DNA of 64,000 bases from SAR202 cluster bacterium (GCA_009392295.1 VFGW01000017.1:123933-187932), one strand, 5' to 3'; positions 47,404 to 56,701 are shown, counted from the stretch's first letter. A program made the numbers and translations. The notes: generated from the sequence alone by a model not told the origin.

Positions 47404-48417
47404 TTATCCTTTAATGAGTTGAGAGCCTTTTACTAAGGCTTCTAATTTTAATTTAGTGATCCATCTAGGTAATTGTGAAAATCCACAATCGGGGTTTAAG
47501 AGGAGTTTTTCTGGAGGTCCAAATTTTAATATTTCCTCAATTTTATTGGCAACATTTTCAGGAGTTTCTATATAGAATGATTTTACATCAATTACTCCGG
47601 CACTTAATTCAGTTTCAGGAGACAATTCTTGCCATATTTCGACTTCTTTAAGTTCTCTATTTGCAAATTCTAAAACTAATTGATTTGTATTTGCGTTATT
47701 TAAATTTGGAAACATCCATTTATAAGTGCGGTTTCCTCGAGGTCTACTTGATAGGTTTCCGAAGCAAATATGGAGTGCAATTTTTGCATGGACATCTTTT
47801 ACTGTTTCATTGAACAATTTGATCCATTCGTCTAATTCTCCAGGTACTATTGCAAATGAAGGTTCATCGATTTGTATAAAATCCGCACCATTTTTAACTA
47901 ATTCTTTTAGTTCTGAATTAATAATTTTTGAGAATTCCCAGGCTAAATCAAGCCTTTTTTTGTATATTTGATCTGGCCGGATATGAATGGTTAATGTTAA
48001 TGGACCCGGACAAGTAACTTTTATTGGTTTATGTGTATTTTTTTTTGTATATAAGAATTCTTCAGTAATTCCTAATCCATTTGGTAGAGTGATTTTTTCT
48101 TTGCAAATATATCTAATATGAGAATCATATGATTTTAGGCCTGTTTTTCTTAGAGGTTCACGAATTTCAAGTCCTGTCATTTTTTTATAAAAACTTTGTA
48201 TGAAATTATTGCGGCGCATTTCTCCATCGGTGATTATATCAATACCTGCTCTAGTTTGATCAAGAATTGCTATATCAACAGCATCATCATATGTTTCTTT
48301 GATGTCTGTAATGCCATAATTTCCAGAATTAATTTCATTAATTGCTGACCACATCCAACTAGGATTTGCATGACTTCCAACAACAGTAGTTGGGATAATT
48401 GAACGGATTTTTTTCAT
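47404..48417 (-). CDS. Cobalamin-independent methionine synthase-like methyltransferase (MetE C-terminal type)
   Basis: The 337 residues match the catalytic barrel of MetE. It has PTTVVGSH at the start, QIDEPSF, the zinc-ligand region LHICFGN, and NPDCGFSQLP at the end. The N-terminal folate-binding half of full MetE is absent. Such core proteins often use other methyl donors or act as methylcobalamin:homocysteine methyltransferases. Methyl transfer to homocysteine is likely but the donor is unknown. Confidence 0.78.
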   Translation of the reverse strand: MKKIRSIIPTTVVGSHANPSWMWSAINEINSGNYGITDIKETYDDAVDIAILDQTRAGIDIITDGEMRRNNFIQSFYKKMTGLEIREPLRKTGLKSYDSHIRYICKEKITLPNGLGITEEFLYTKKNTHKPIKVTCPGPLTLTIHIRPDQIYKKRLDLAWEFSKIINSELKELVKNGADFIQIDEPSFAIVPGELDEWIKLFNETVKDVHAKIALHICFGNLSSRPRGNRTYKWMFPNLNNANTNQLVLEFANRELKEVEIWQELSPETELSAGVIDVKSFYIETPENVANKIEEILKFGPPEKLLLNPDCGFSQLPRWITKLKLEALVKGSQLIKG

Positions 48418-48503
48418 GTTTGTACTTAGTGATTATTCTTTAAAATCAATGAGTTTAATTATCAAATTTTAACCTTTATATTAAAATAGGTCTACTTATT
48501 GAA

Positions 48504-48523
48504 TCAATTATATTATTAATTGA
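48504..48523. repeat. Short perfect inverted repeat ahead of the Tat microprotein gene
   Basis: TCAATTA (48504-48510) and TAATTGA (48517-48523) flank TATTAT. It lies just upstream of a possible promoter, TTGATT (48532-48537), 16 nt, TAAAAT (48554-48559), so it is placed like an operator. AT-only dyads arise by chance in this genome. Confidence 0.35.
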
Positions 48524-48589
48524 AAATTTAATTGATTATGCTTGATAAGATGGTAAAATTATTGATGATATCTTTTTGGGGAGATTTAA

Positions 48590-48769
48590 ATGTTAAAAGA
48601 TTTTCGACATAATGAAATACAAACTCGAAGAGCATTTTTAAAAACGATTTTGTTAAGTTTGGCTGGTACTTTATTCTTTGTGTCAGCTGCTAAACGTTTA
48701 TTAAAATCAAAATCTAGTCAGCCTGTTTTTTTGAAAGATTCAATTTTCAAACCAGCTTCTAAAAAATAA
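48590..48769 (+). CDS. Tat-signal microprotein of 59 residues
   Basis: A 60-codon frame begins MLKDFRHNEIQTRRAFLKTI. It contains a twin-arginine motif (TRRAFLK), one hydrophobic helix (about 19-34) and a short basic tail ending FKPASKK. GGGGAG lies 6 nt before the ATG, and a promoter-like TTGATT-16-TAAAAT precedes it. Tiny Tat-motif proteins of this form sometimes accompany membrane oxidoreductases, but none is adjacent. The flanking genes are a MetE-like enzyme and a thioredoxin-like lipoprotein, both on the other strand. A single-span Tat-inserted or Sec-inserted membrane peptide is likely; function is unknown. Confidence 0.72.
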   Translation: MLKDFRHNEIQTRRAFLKTILLSLAGTLFFVSAAKRLLKSKSSQPVFLKDSIFKPASKK

Positions 48770-48788
48770 TTTTTTACTATGAGATATA

Positions 48789-49727
48789 TTAGTTGAGTAT
48801 TTTTTGAAGATCTGAAAGGATTTCTTCCTTTGTAACAAATCCTTCGTATTTTGCAGCTATTTTCTTTTGATTTATGATGAAAGTCCATTCGGAAGAAGGT
48901 AAATTCCAATCAAGTACTACTTGAGATAATTTTTTATTTATTGGATTCCCTAATATTTTTTCAGGATTTTCATATAGCTCAACATGAATAAAAAACAAAT
49001 TCAAGTTATCTGATTTTTGTATTTGGTCTATCACTTCAGTTTGAGGGCCACACGAACGTTCTATGCAGTATCCAGGGCTAGAAAATGTTACAATCACTGG
49101 TTTGTTTGAATTCACTGCGTTATCAAGGGAATTTTGATATAAATTTGGAAAAATTTTTGATCCTGTTGATAATTCTTTTAAGGAATTTACATCGTTAATT
49201 GTTTTTGTTTTTGAAAGATTAGCATTTTTTCCAATTTTTGTTGTGTATTCAGCTTTTTTGACTTCGAATTCAATACTAGTACTTTGAGATATATTATTTT
49301 TTCCATCTATTATTTCAATCTGAGCATTCCAAATTCCAGGTTGGTCGAAATTGAAATTTGTGACATAAGATCCTTTAGGAAGGTTTTCCCATTGATAGAA
49401 ATTAGGTTTTTGTTTTTGATGGATTTTATTTTGTGTTTGTTTTTCCGTGAATGAAGTTGAAATATACACAGTTTCGTTTGTGACAAACCCAGTTTTAGAA
49501 ATTAAAAGGATAGCAAATCTTTGGTTTCCAACAGCTAAGTCTCTAGTAGATAAAATTGCTTTTAATCCATTTGAGGAATAATCACTTTCAATTTGAGGTG
49601 ACATATCTAATCTGTGAGGAACTGTCGGTGATTCTGAATTATTTATCCCACATGATATTAAAGCGTAAACAATTAAAATTATTATAAAATTGATATTAAT
49701 TAATTTTTGTATCAACATAAGCACCAA
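48789..49727 (-). CDS. Lipoprotein with C-terminal thioredoxin-like domain (CxxxxC)
   Basis: The 312 residues have a lipoprotein signal ending ISC (C26). A beta-sandwich-like middle region (about 45-157) resembles accessory domains that bind or present ligands. A thioredoxin-fold region (about 180-310) has VIVTFSSPGYCIERSCGP, whose cysteines C221 and C226 are spaced CxxxxC rather than CxxC. That spacing suggests metal binding or a non-standard redox pair. It overlaps the end of the upstream DipZ-like gene by 32 nt, so they are co-expressed. An internal ATG three codons in is an equally good start. Confidence 0.68.
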   Translation of the reverse strand: MVLMLIQKLININFIIILIVYALISCGINNSESPTVPHRLDMSPQIESDYSSNGLKAILSTRDLAVGNQRFAILLISKTGFVTNETVYISTSFTEKQTQNKIHQKQKPNFYQWENLPKGSYVTNFNFDQPGIWNAQIEIIDGKNNISQSTSIEFEVKKAEYTTKIGKNANLSKTKTINDVNSLKELSTGSKIFPNLYQNSLDNAVNSNKPVIVTFSSPGYCIERSCGPQTEVIDQIQKSDNLNLFFIHVELYENPEKILGNPINKKLSQVVLDWNLPSSEWTFIINQKKIAAKYEGFVTKEEILSDLQKILN

Positions 49728-50838
49728 AAGTTAAGGCAAAGAGAGAGAATTTTTCCTGAGAACTTATAGTCAATTCACCAGATTGTATTTCAGGTAAACT
49801 AATAATATTGTATAAATTTGCTTGATCAACATGAATATAAGATATACCATTTTCAGAGAATTTTATATCTGTTCCAGCTTGTGATTTAGTTAGATATTTG
49901 TTATTTAGCATTATTTCAATTTTTACAGATTCTTGATTTGATAATGGTTTAGTAACCATATTAACACTTCGGGCAAAAAATGGGATTGCTATGTAGCTTT
50001 CATGGATTGATTTAGAATTATTTGCTTTAGTAATATTTTGGGCTTCATTTAACCAATTTCCATGGAGATATATGAATTGATTCAAATGATTTCCAGGGTC
50101 TTTAAAATTGATTACTGAATCTTTTTGAGAATAATATTCATTATTGTATATATATGGTGGAATTTCTTTTTGTTGGGCTAAGGAAAAATTTCTTACATAT
50201 CCTGCGTAAAGTTCTCTGGTAACAGTTTGTAAATAATCATTTGAAAATGCTCTGTGATCTATAGGCTTGATTGGATAATTACCTATAGGGATATGACTGA
50301 TATTTTTTTTAGATTGAGATAATAATTCTCTAATTTTTTTTTCAGTTTGATTGTAATTACCTTCACCGAAGTATTGGAATTGGATTTTTCCGGTTTGATC
50401 AATTAAATATTTTGATGGCCAGTACATATTGTTAAAAGATCGCCAAGTTGAATATTCATTATCTAAACCTACAGCATATTCGATTTTGTTTGATTCAACG
50501 AATGTTTTAACATTATTAATATTTTTTTCAAATTCGAATTCTGGTGTATGAATTCCTATAACTACTAATCCTGAATCTTTATATTTTGAATGCCAGTCTT
50601 TTAGATAATCAAGTGTTCTAATACAGTTAATACAAGTATATGTCCAGAAATCTATTAGAACAACTTTACCTTTCAACGATTCCAATGTGAGGGGATTTGT
50701 ATTTATCCAGTGCGAAATATCAGATATTTTTTGGGAGTTTTGATTTAATTTCAATCTGTTATCAGATTGATTATCTTCACATCCGTTTAAAATGAAAATA
50801 ATTGTTATGCAAATCAAGATTGAAGTTAAATATTTCAT
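49696..50838 (-). CDS. Thioredoxin-like lipoprotein, DipZ C-terminal-type
   Basis: The 380-residue lipoprotein (lipobox LNGC, C20) has a redoxin domain with FWTYTCINC (C69, C72), VVIGIHTPEFEFE and YWPSKYLID. A beta-rich C-terminal domain follows (about 215-375). The same two domains form the extracytoplasmic part of actinobacterial DipZ, where they are fused to a CcdA-like membrane half; here that half is missing. CcdA at 44598 could supply electrons. Likely role: surface disulfide or peroxide chemistry. It is followed by an overlapping second thioredoxin-like lipoprotein gene. Confidence 0.8.
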   Translation of the reverse strand: MKYLTSILICITIIFILNGCEDNQSDNRLKLNQNSQKISDISHWINTNPLTLESLKGKVVLIDFWTYTCINCIRTLDYLKDWHSKYKDSGLVVIGIHTPEFEFEKNINNVKTFVESNKIEYAVGLDNEYSTWRSFNNMYWPSKYLIDQTGKIQFQYFGEGNYNQTEKKIRELLSQSKKNISHIPIGNYPIKPIDHRAFSNDYLQTVTRELYAGYVRNFSLAQQKEIPPYIYNNEYYSQKDSVINFKDPGNHLNQFIYLHGNWLNEAQNITKANNSKSIHESYIAIPFFARSVNMVTKPLSNQESVKIEIMLNNKYLTKSQAGTDIKFSENGISYIHVDQANLYNIISLPEIQSGELTISSQEKFSLFALTFGAYVDTKIN

Positions 50839-50896
50839 CAGAATAAATCAACTCCACGCGTTAAATTTAACACACTTAATCATTTGTGCTTGAAAG

Positions 50897-51571
50897 CTAT
50901 TTATTTTTGGTAAATTGAACTAAGTTCCATGCAGCAGGTAGCATCATAGATGCAACTACAAGTTTGATAGCATCGCCTGCAAGAAAAGGCCACAAACCCC
51001 ATTCTAATGTTTTAGACAACCCAATACCTAGATTTATTGATAGCCAAGGTAGTCCAAAAATATAAATGACTGTATTGCCAAGAAAAAGGGAAAGCAATAA
51101 ATTAGATTTTCGATCCCAACCTTTTTCAGCTAATTTTCCAATTAAGTATGCAGCAGCAATAAAACCTAATATATAGCCCCCTGATGGCATACTCCATAAA
51201 AGATTTTGTGTTCCAGACCATGGAAATATGAAATGAAATACTCCTGAATCTCCTAAAGATGTTTTAATTGCTTCTGATCCTGGAGCAAATACAGGAAACA
51301 AAAACATTCCAATTAATGAGTATATTAGCATGCTTAATGCACCTTTTCTGCTGCCAAGTGCACCGCCAGCAAGTAACACGCCAAATGTTTGTCCAGTTAT
51401 AGGCACAACGGTATATGGTATCCTGATTGCTATTTGTGCACAAAGGGACATTAAAACAGCAAATCCTAAAATTAAAATTGATTCTCGTACGTAGATTCCA
51501 TATTTTGAATTTAATCCAAAATTAGGGAAAAGTGCGTCTACTAATACTTGCTGTTTAATTCCAGCTTGCAT
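50897..51571 (-). CDS. bioY: BioY, biotin transporter substrate-binding component
   Basis: BioY is the S-component of an ECF-type biotin importer. The 224-residue protein is hydrophobic with about six helices and family blocks RIPYTVVPITGQTFGVLLAG, GALGSRKG, and SGGYILGFIAAAYLIG. The ATG at 51571 is preceded by GGAGGT and is preferred over an upstream in-frame TTG. Energy-coupling genes (ecfA, ecfT) are not in the window, so a shared module elsewhere or solitary function is implied. Confidence 0.92.
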   Translation of the reverse strand: MQAGIKQQVLVDALFPNFGLNSKYGIYVRESILILGFAVLMSLCAQIAIRIPYTVVPITGQTFGVLLAGGALGSRKGALSMLIYSLIGMFLFPVFAPGSEAIKTSLGDSGVFHFIFPWSGTQNLLWSMPSGGYILGFIAAAYLIGKLAEKGWDRKSNLLLSLFLGNTVIYIFGLPWLSINLGIGLSKTLEWGLWPFLAGDAIKLVVASMMLPAAWNLVQFTKNK

Positions 51572-51740
51572 AATTATTACCTCCAAATTTTAAACATTGT
51601 ATTCCAATATCCATGAAATTTTAGTTTATGTCAACAATTTGATGGGCTTAACGTGATGTTAATATATCTGCTGTTGAGGTGAAATTAAGAGTTTTTGATG
51701 TTAAATTATCAATATCATTTTTAGAAAGTTTAGGTGTTTT

Positions 51741-52838
51741 ATGAAAATCGTAGATGTAATAATGGAATCTTATGAATGGAAACGTCAAAATCCAATCAGA
51801 AATGGAATGTATGTATATGATACGGGTGGAATAGATTTAATTAAAATTTTAACAGATGAAGGGATTACTGGAATTGGTTTGTCTCTTGGAGTTATGGGTA
51901 ATGTAAATATTGGACAAACAATATTGAGTCATTTTAAAAAAGTGCTTATAGGTGAAAATCCATTAAATTCAGAAAAGATTTGGGATAATATGTGGCAACC
52001 TAAACTTGTTGGACGTAGAGGTATTACTACTAGAATAATTAGCGGTATCGATATTGCTTTATGGGATTTAAAGGGTAAAATTTCAGGATTACCATTAAAT
52101 AAACTACTTGGAGGATTTACAGATAAGATTCCTGTTTATATAGCTGGAGGATATTATCAGGAAGGTAAAGGGTTATCTGATTTAGCATCTGAAATGGAAG
52201 AAGCTGTTCAGTTAGGTGCTAATGCAGTGAAAATGAAAATTGGTGGAGTTTCAATTAAAGATGATATTGAAAGGGTACGTGTAGTACGAGAAACGCTAGG
52301 AGGAAAAATTGATTTGATGGTTGATGCAAATTGTGCATATAAACGTTATGATGCTATAAAAATAGCAAAAGAGATTGAAAAATATGACATCTTTTGGTTT
52401 GAAGAACCTATTAATCCTGATGATTACAAAGGGCATAAGATTATTAGTCAATCTACAAGTATTCCAATTGCTACAGGAGAAAATGAATACACGAAGTTTG
52501 GGTTTCGGGATCTGATTGAACAAGGAAATGTTTCAATTTTGCAACCAGATGTATTAATTATGGGAGGCGTAACAGAGTTTATGAAAGTTGCTGCTATGTC
52601 TCAAGCTCATGAAATTCCTATAGCGCCTCATGGTAGCCAAGATGTACATATTCATTTGGTAACGGCAATTCCTAATGGGTTGATTTTAGAATATTATGCT
52701 GGAGCGACTGATCCAATGTACGGAAAAACTTTTAAATATAATTTAGAAGTCAGAGACGGCTATGTACACGTTCCTGACAGGAGTGGTTTTGGTATTGAGG
52801 TTGATGAGGAAATATTATTGCCGTTTAGAGTTGCCTGA
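51741..52838 (+). CDS. Mandelate racemase/muconate lactonizing enzyme family protein
   Basis: The 365-residue enolase-superfamily enzyme has an acid-base lysine motif K164-M-K166, metal ligands D195 (VDAN), E221 (FEEP) and E247 (TGENE), D270 and catalytic H297 (PHGSQD). The KxK plus His-Asp arrangement is that of the mandelate racemase subgroup, which abstracts the alpha-proton of carboxylates (racemases, sugar-acid dehydratases). It ends 2 nt from the stop of an opposing DadA-like oxidase. The substrate is unknown; D-galactonate- or other acid-sugar dehydration is a typical option. Confidence 0.85.
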   Translation: MKIVDVIMESYEWKRQNPIRNGMYVYDTGGIDLIKILTDEGITGIGLSLGVMGNVNIGQTILSHFKKVLIGENPLNSEKIWDNMWQPKLVGRRGITTRIISGIDIALWDLKGKISGLPLNKLLGGFTDKIPVYIAGGYYQEGKGLSDLASEMEEAVQLGANAVKMKIGGVSIKDDIERVRVVRETLGGKIDLMVDANCAYKRYDAIKIAKEIEKYDIFWFEEPINPDDYKGHKIISQSTSIPIATGENEYTKFGFRDLIEQGNVSILQPDVLIMGGVTEFMKVAAMSQAHEIPIAPHGSQDVHIHLVTAIPNGLILEYYAGATDPMYGKTFKYNLEVRDGYVHVPDRSGFGIEVDEEILLPFRVA

Positions 52839-52840
52839 AA

Positions 52841-54103
52841 TTAATTAAATCTATTAAGAGAAAATGGTTTGGTATTGATTGTAGTTGGCTTTTCAGTAAT
52901 TATTTCAGCAACTGTTAATCCAGTGATGGGACCTAATGTCATTCCTAATACTCCGTGTCCTGATGCAAATGTTAAATTTTTAACTTTTGAAGATTTTTCG
53001 ATGATTGGTAATCCGTCTGGAGTAAGCGGTCGAAACCCGTACCAAATTTTTGATGTTGATATATGTTTGAAATATTCTTTTCGCAAATAATCTTGACCTG
53101 AATCAATAATTTTTTGAACCCTTTTTTTGTTTACAGAAAAATTTAATCCACTAAGTTCTAGTGTGCCTGCTAGTCTAAAAGATTTATCAGATAATGGATT
53201 TACGCCAACTCTTGCTTCAGCTAACATCATGGGAGTATCAATTTTATTTTCATCTTGAGGTATGGTGATGCTATATCCTTTTGCGGGTTGTATAGGCAGT
53301 TCACTTCCAATTATTTTGGAAAGTATAGGGCTCCATGCACCAGCCGCTATTATTATGTGGTCAGCAGAAAAATCTTTTAGTTTAGTTTGTATTTTTACGA
53401 TTTCATCAGATTGAATTTCAAATCCTGTAACTTTAGTATTTTCCAGAATTTCTCCACCATTAGATGTTACTATTTTTGATAATTCTTTTACAAATTTTTG
53501 AGGATTAATGTGTGCGTCACCTTTTTTAAAGAGTCCACCTGCAATATCAGGTTTAACATGAGGATATGTGTCACAGATTTCTTTTGTTGACATTTTTTTG
53601 ACTGATATTCCATTTTCTTCTAATAATTTGTATTTTTTGAAATATTGATTAAACATTTCTTTAGATGCAAATAAAGATAAGTTGCCGTTTTGAACGAAGT
53701 TACAATTTAAATTTTCTTCGTTAATTAATTTACTGTATTCATTAGCACTAGCAAGAGAAAAATCTATGCAAGTTTTCGTTACTTTTTTAATATTTTTTGG
53801 GTTGCAGTTTTTTGCAAAATTAAATAACCATCTAAATAATTTTAAATCGAATTTTGGTTGGATATATAGTGGGTTTTGCTTTTGAAATATTGATTTGAAT
53901 CCCATTTTAAGTGCTTCTGGGCTAGGTAAAGGAATACTATGAGATGGAACTATTAGACCTGAATTTCCTGATGAAGCCCCGCTACTGATTTGATTTTGTT
54001 CAAGAACAGTTACTTGAGCACCAAATTTTTGGAGATAATATGCTGAACAAACTCCTATAACACCTGCGCCAATAATGATTACATTAGGCTTGCTATTTTT
54101 CAT
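52841..54103 (-). CDS. FAD-dependent D-amino-acid dehydrogenase-like oxidoreductase
   Basis: The 420-residue DAO-family flavoprotein starts with the FAD loop IIGAGVIGVCSAYYL (GxGxxG at 12-17) followed by VTVLEQN. It has SSGNSGLIVPS, typical of DadA, and the C-terminal YGFRPLTPDGLPIIE and GHGVLGMTLGPITG. DadA oxidises D-amino acids to keto acids and passes electrons to the quinone pool. Glycine or sarcosine oxidation is an alternative within the family. It ends 2 nt from the enolase-superfamily gene and begins 3 nt after the permease fusion gene. Confidence 0.82.
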   Translation of the reverse strand: MKNSKPNVIIIGAGVIGVCSAYYLQKFGAQVTVLEQNQISSGASSGNSGLIVPSHSIPLPSPEALKMGFKSIFQKQNPLYIQPKFDLKLFRWLFNFAKNCNPKNIKKVTKTCIDFSLASANEYSKLINEENLNCNFVQNGNLSLFASKEMFNQYFKKYKLLEENGISVKKMSTKEICDTYPHVKPDIAGGLFKKGDAHINPQKFVKELSKIVTSNGGEILENTKVTGFEIQSDEIVKIQTKLKDFSADHIIIAAGAWSPILSKIIGSELPIQPAKGYSITIPQDENKIDTPMMLAEARVGVNPLSDKSFRLAGTLELSGLNFSVNKKRVQKIIDSGQDYLRKEYFKHISTSKIWYGFRPLTPDGLPIIEKSSKVKNLTFASGHGVLGMTLGPITGLTVAEIITEKPTTINTKPFSLNRFN

Positions 54104-54106
54104 GTA

Positions 54107-56701
54107 TTATTCTCTTGGTTCTGAAAGTGATAAATGTTGATTCACATCTATATTTTTGTATTCTGAAATTTTTCCATTTGGCCAAAAAACAGTTAGTGAT
54201 TTGATTGATTTTGATTCTCCAAGACCAAAGTGTATTTTTGAAGAACTTTGGCTTGCTTGACCTACATTAGTATTGAGGTTTTTTATTTGTGTTCCATTTT
54301 CGGTTGATATATGTATTTGTGCTCCAATAGCATTTTTATTAATTGATTTTCCTTCAAGTTTTAAATTCAACCAATTGTTTTGTGATTTACAACTATTGTG
54401 GAAGATTTTTAATGGTGCTTTGTATGGAGAAACTACTATGTCTAAGCAGCCATCTAGGTCGAGGTCGGAATAGGCAACTGCATTGATTTGTGTATTATCT
54501 GAAGGGATATTTTCTGTTAAGATTGGGCTAAATTTTTCAATATCTTCATTGATAGATAGTTGAATTGGTAATTGATTAGAGTTATTTGATTCTTGATCGT
54601 AATCAGGGGGGTTTTTTGAAATAAAAATATCATCATAACCATCGTTGTTATAGTCAAAATTAATGGCTCCCCATCCAATTTTAAAGTGCCTGAAAAATGT
54701 TGCGAGAATAGGATTGTTGATTAAATTTACTTCTCCAGTTTCAGATATAACAATATTATTTCCGAAGTAGATTTTCTTTACTCTTGATTTTTGGTCAAAC
54801 TCAGGACTCAATAGGAATTCTTTGTTGAATATAAGGTTAATTTGTTTTTGGTTATTTAAAGTTTGAATTTGATTGATCCAAATTAATTGATTTAAAGTAT
54901 TAGTATTAAGATTTTTGTAGATTATTACTACATCTAAGTTATTATCGGAATTTATATCTATTAAAGCAGGTTGGAGTATTTTTAGGTTATTATTTATATA
55001 ATTAGTGAGATCATTTTTGATTGAATTGAATTCTTCAAATTCATTGTTTTTAGTATTGATGAAAAGTTTGATTGAGTTGACTGGGTTATTGGTATGATTT
55101 GTGTAAATTAAATCTAACCAACCATCATTATTAATATCTCCCCACGCACATCCTATAGAATGGGAATTATCGTTTAGAATATTTGTTTTAGTTTTTGAGA
55201 ATGTTCCATCTCCGTTATTTTTAAATAGCGTATTTTGGCCTTGATTGGTTACAAAAATATCTTCATCTCCATCATTATCATAATCTGCCGCACACCCACC
55301 TGTTCCCAAAGCATTTATGTCATAAGTATTAGATGATTTTGTAACGTTTAAGAAAGATTTATCACCTTGGTTATGGAATAATTCATTTGGTCCCTCACCG
55401 TTAATTATATAAATATCTTCAAAACTATCGTTGTCAAAATCAAGTATGACAATTCCTGTATTGTTATAGTTTTGCAGGTTTGAATTAGTAGTGAAATTTA
55501 CTCCTGAAGTTTCTGTGATATCAGAATAAGTATTGATTTTTGATTGCTGCATCTGTATTTTTAGTGGCTGTGTATCTTTCCATAAAATTGTCCCGACACC
55601 AAGAACTATGAGTCCACCGAGAAAGCCAATAATCCAAGTGGAAATTGCAAATGATGCTATTGATTTTTTAGGGAGAATACCAGCTAATCCCCAAAATGTG
55701 ACAGGACCTGCTGCTGCAGCTGTAAAAAGTAATGTAGCTGCAGGTGCTGTACCCATTCCTAGCAGTAATAAAAGAGCAACTAAAGGTATTTCAAATAATA
55801 GGGGCACATTAATTAATATTCCAAAAGTTGCAGCGATTGCCAACCCAAGTAAATTATTTCCTAAATAAGTGTTAACAATTCCAGGGTTAAGCCATTGGAT
55901 TGCGAGACCGCTTGCAAATCCTGCTACTATCATGATTGGACCCATTCTAGTTAAATACCCTAAGGTGATTTTTGACCATTCCCTAAGAGTTTCTATGAAG
56001 ATTGTTTTCCAAGGTAGTATGGATTCCAGAATAGTATTATTTTCAACTATGTCAATTAAATCTTTTTGTTGGGGTTCTTTTTTGATAGTTAATGCAACTA
56101 ATGGCGGTATAGTTAATGCACCGACTACTGCTAATATAAGCCTACTTAAACCAAGTAGTGGATTAAATACAAAGAACACCATTGATAAAGCAGGAATATT
56201 CATAGTGGCAGAACCTTGCACCATTCCAAGAGCACCTTCAACTCCAGCCCTTCTATGAAATGCCGATGAAACTGGTACAATACAAGCTGAGCATAGGTTC
56301 ATTACAGGACCTGCAGCGGCCCCTTTTATAGTCCTTGAAAACCAGCTACCTGATTCGAAACCTCTAGTTGAATTTGGAGGGAAAATAAATGCTTCAGAAA
56401 GTCCTGCAATTACAAACGCAAAAGTCATTCCGACTGTAACTAGACGTAAATATGTTGTTGAAAATGTTACCCATTTAGAAATGAAAGATGTTCCTTCTTC
56501 TCTTTCTATACAAAATCCTTGAAAACATTGTTGTCCTGGTGATGTGACTGCACTTAAATCTTCTCCAACAATATCTAATTTTGGCAGTCGATTAAAGGAG
56601 AAAAATAATGCTAATATAATAATAAATAATAGGATTCCAATAAGTCTTTTTCTTCCATCATTAGTATTTGTTTTTAATTTTGATGAGATGTAGTTTTGCA
56701 T
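54107..56701 (-). CDS. Fusion protein: DUF318/ArsP-type permease + FG-GAP repeats + ASPIC/UnbV domain
   Basis: The 864 residues split in two. Residues 1-375 hold about ten hydrophobic spans and the permease pattern GPVMNLCSACIVPVSSAF (C137, C140) with NIPALSMVFF, resembling DUF318/ArsP_1 transporters. Residues about 412-770 contain FG-GAP/VCBS-type calcium-loop repeats such as DFDNDSFEDIYI, DYDNDGDEDIF, DINNDGWLDLIY and DLDLDGCLDIV. The last ~90 residues form an ASPIC/UnbV domain (NWLNLKLEG ... SLTVFWPNG). Both halves are in one unbroken frame. I do not know this combination. A membrane transporter with a ligand-binding or adhesive extracytoplasmic propeller is the simplest reading. It is followed 3 nt later by a DadA-like gene and preceded by a 48-residue membrane peptide. 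Confidence 0.8.
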   Translation of the reverse strand: MQNYISSKLKTNTNDGRKRLIGILLFIIILALFFSFNRLPKLDIVGEDLSAVTSPGQQCFQGFCIEREEGTSFISKWVTFSTTYLRLVTVGMTFAFVIAGLSEAFIFPPNSTRGFESGSWFSRTIKGAAAGPVMNLCSACIVPVSSAFHRRAGVEGALGMVQGSATMNIPALSMVFFVFNPLLGLSRLILAVVGALTIPPLVALTIKKEPQQKDLIDIVENNTILESILPWKTIFIETLREWSKITLGYLTRMGPIMIVAGFASGLAIQWLNPGIVNTYLGNNLLGLAIAATFGILINVPLLFEIPLVALLLLLGMGTAPAATLLFTAAAAGPVTFWGLAGILPKKSIASFAISTWIIGFLGGLIVLGVGTILWKDTQPLKIQMQQSKINTYSDITETSGVNFTTNSNLQNYNNTGIVILDFDNDSFEDIYIINGEGPNELFHNQGDKSFLNVTKSSNTYDINALGTGGCAADYDNDGDEDIFVTNQGQNTLFKNNGDGTFSKTKTNILNDNSHSIGCAWGDINNDGWLDLIYTNHTNNPVNSIKLFINTKNNEFEEFNSIKNDLTNYINNNLKILQPALIDINSDNNLDVVIIYKNLNTNTLNQLIWINQIQTLNNQKQINLIFNKEFLLSPEFDQKSRVKKIYFGNNIVISETGEVNLINNPILATFFRHFKIGWGAINFDYNNDGYDDIFISKNPPDYDQESNNSNQLPIQLSINEDIEKFSPILTENIPSDNTQINAVAYSDLDLDGCLDIVVSPYKAPLKIFHNSCKSQNNWLNLKLEGKSINKNAIGAQIHISTENGTQIKNLNTNVGQASQSSSKIHFGLGESKSIKSLTVFWPNGKISEYKNIDVNQHLSLSEPRE

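Noticed and set aside
47404..48417. Full-length MetE
   Set aside because: Only the C-terminal catalytic barrel is encoded, and no upstream frame supplies the N-terminal half.
55533..56258. Two plus-strand open frames opposite the permease half of the fusion gene
   Set aside because: Mirror frames of a hydrophobic coding region, with no start signals or recognisable domain.
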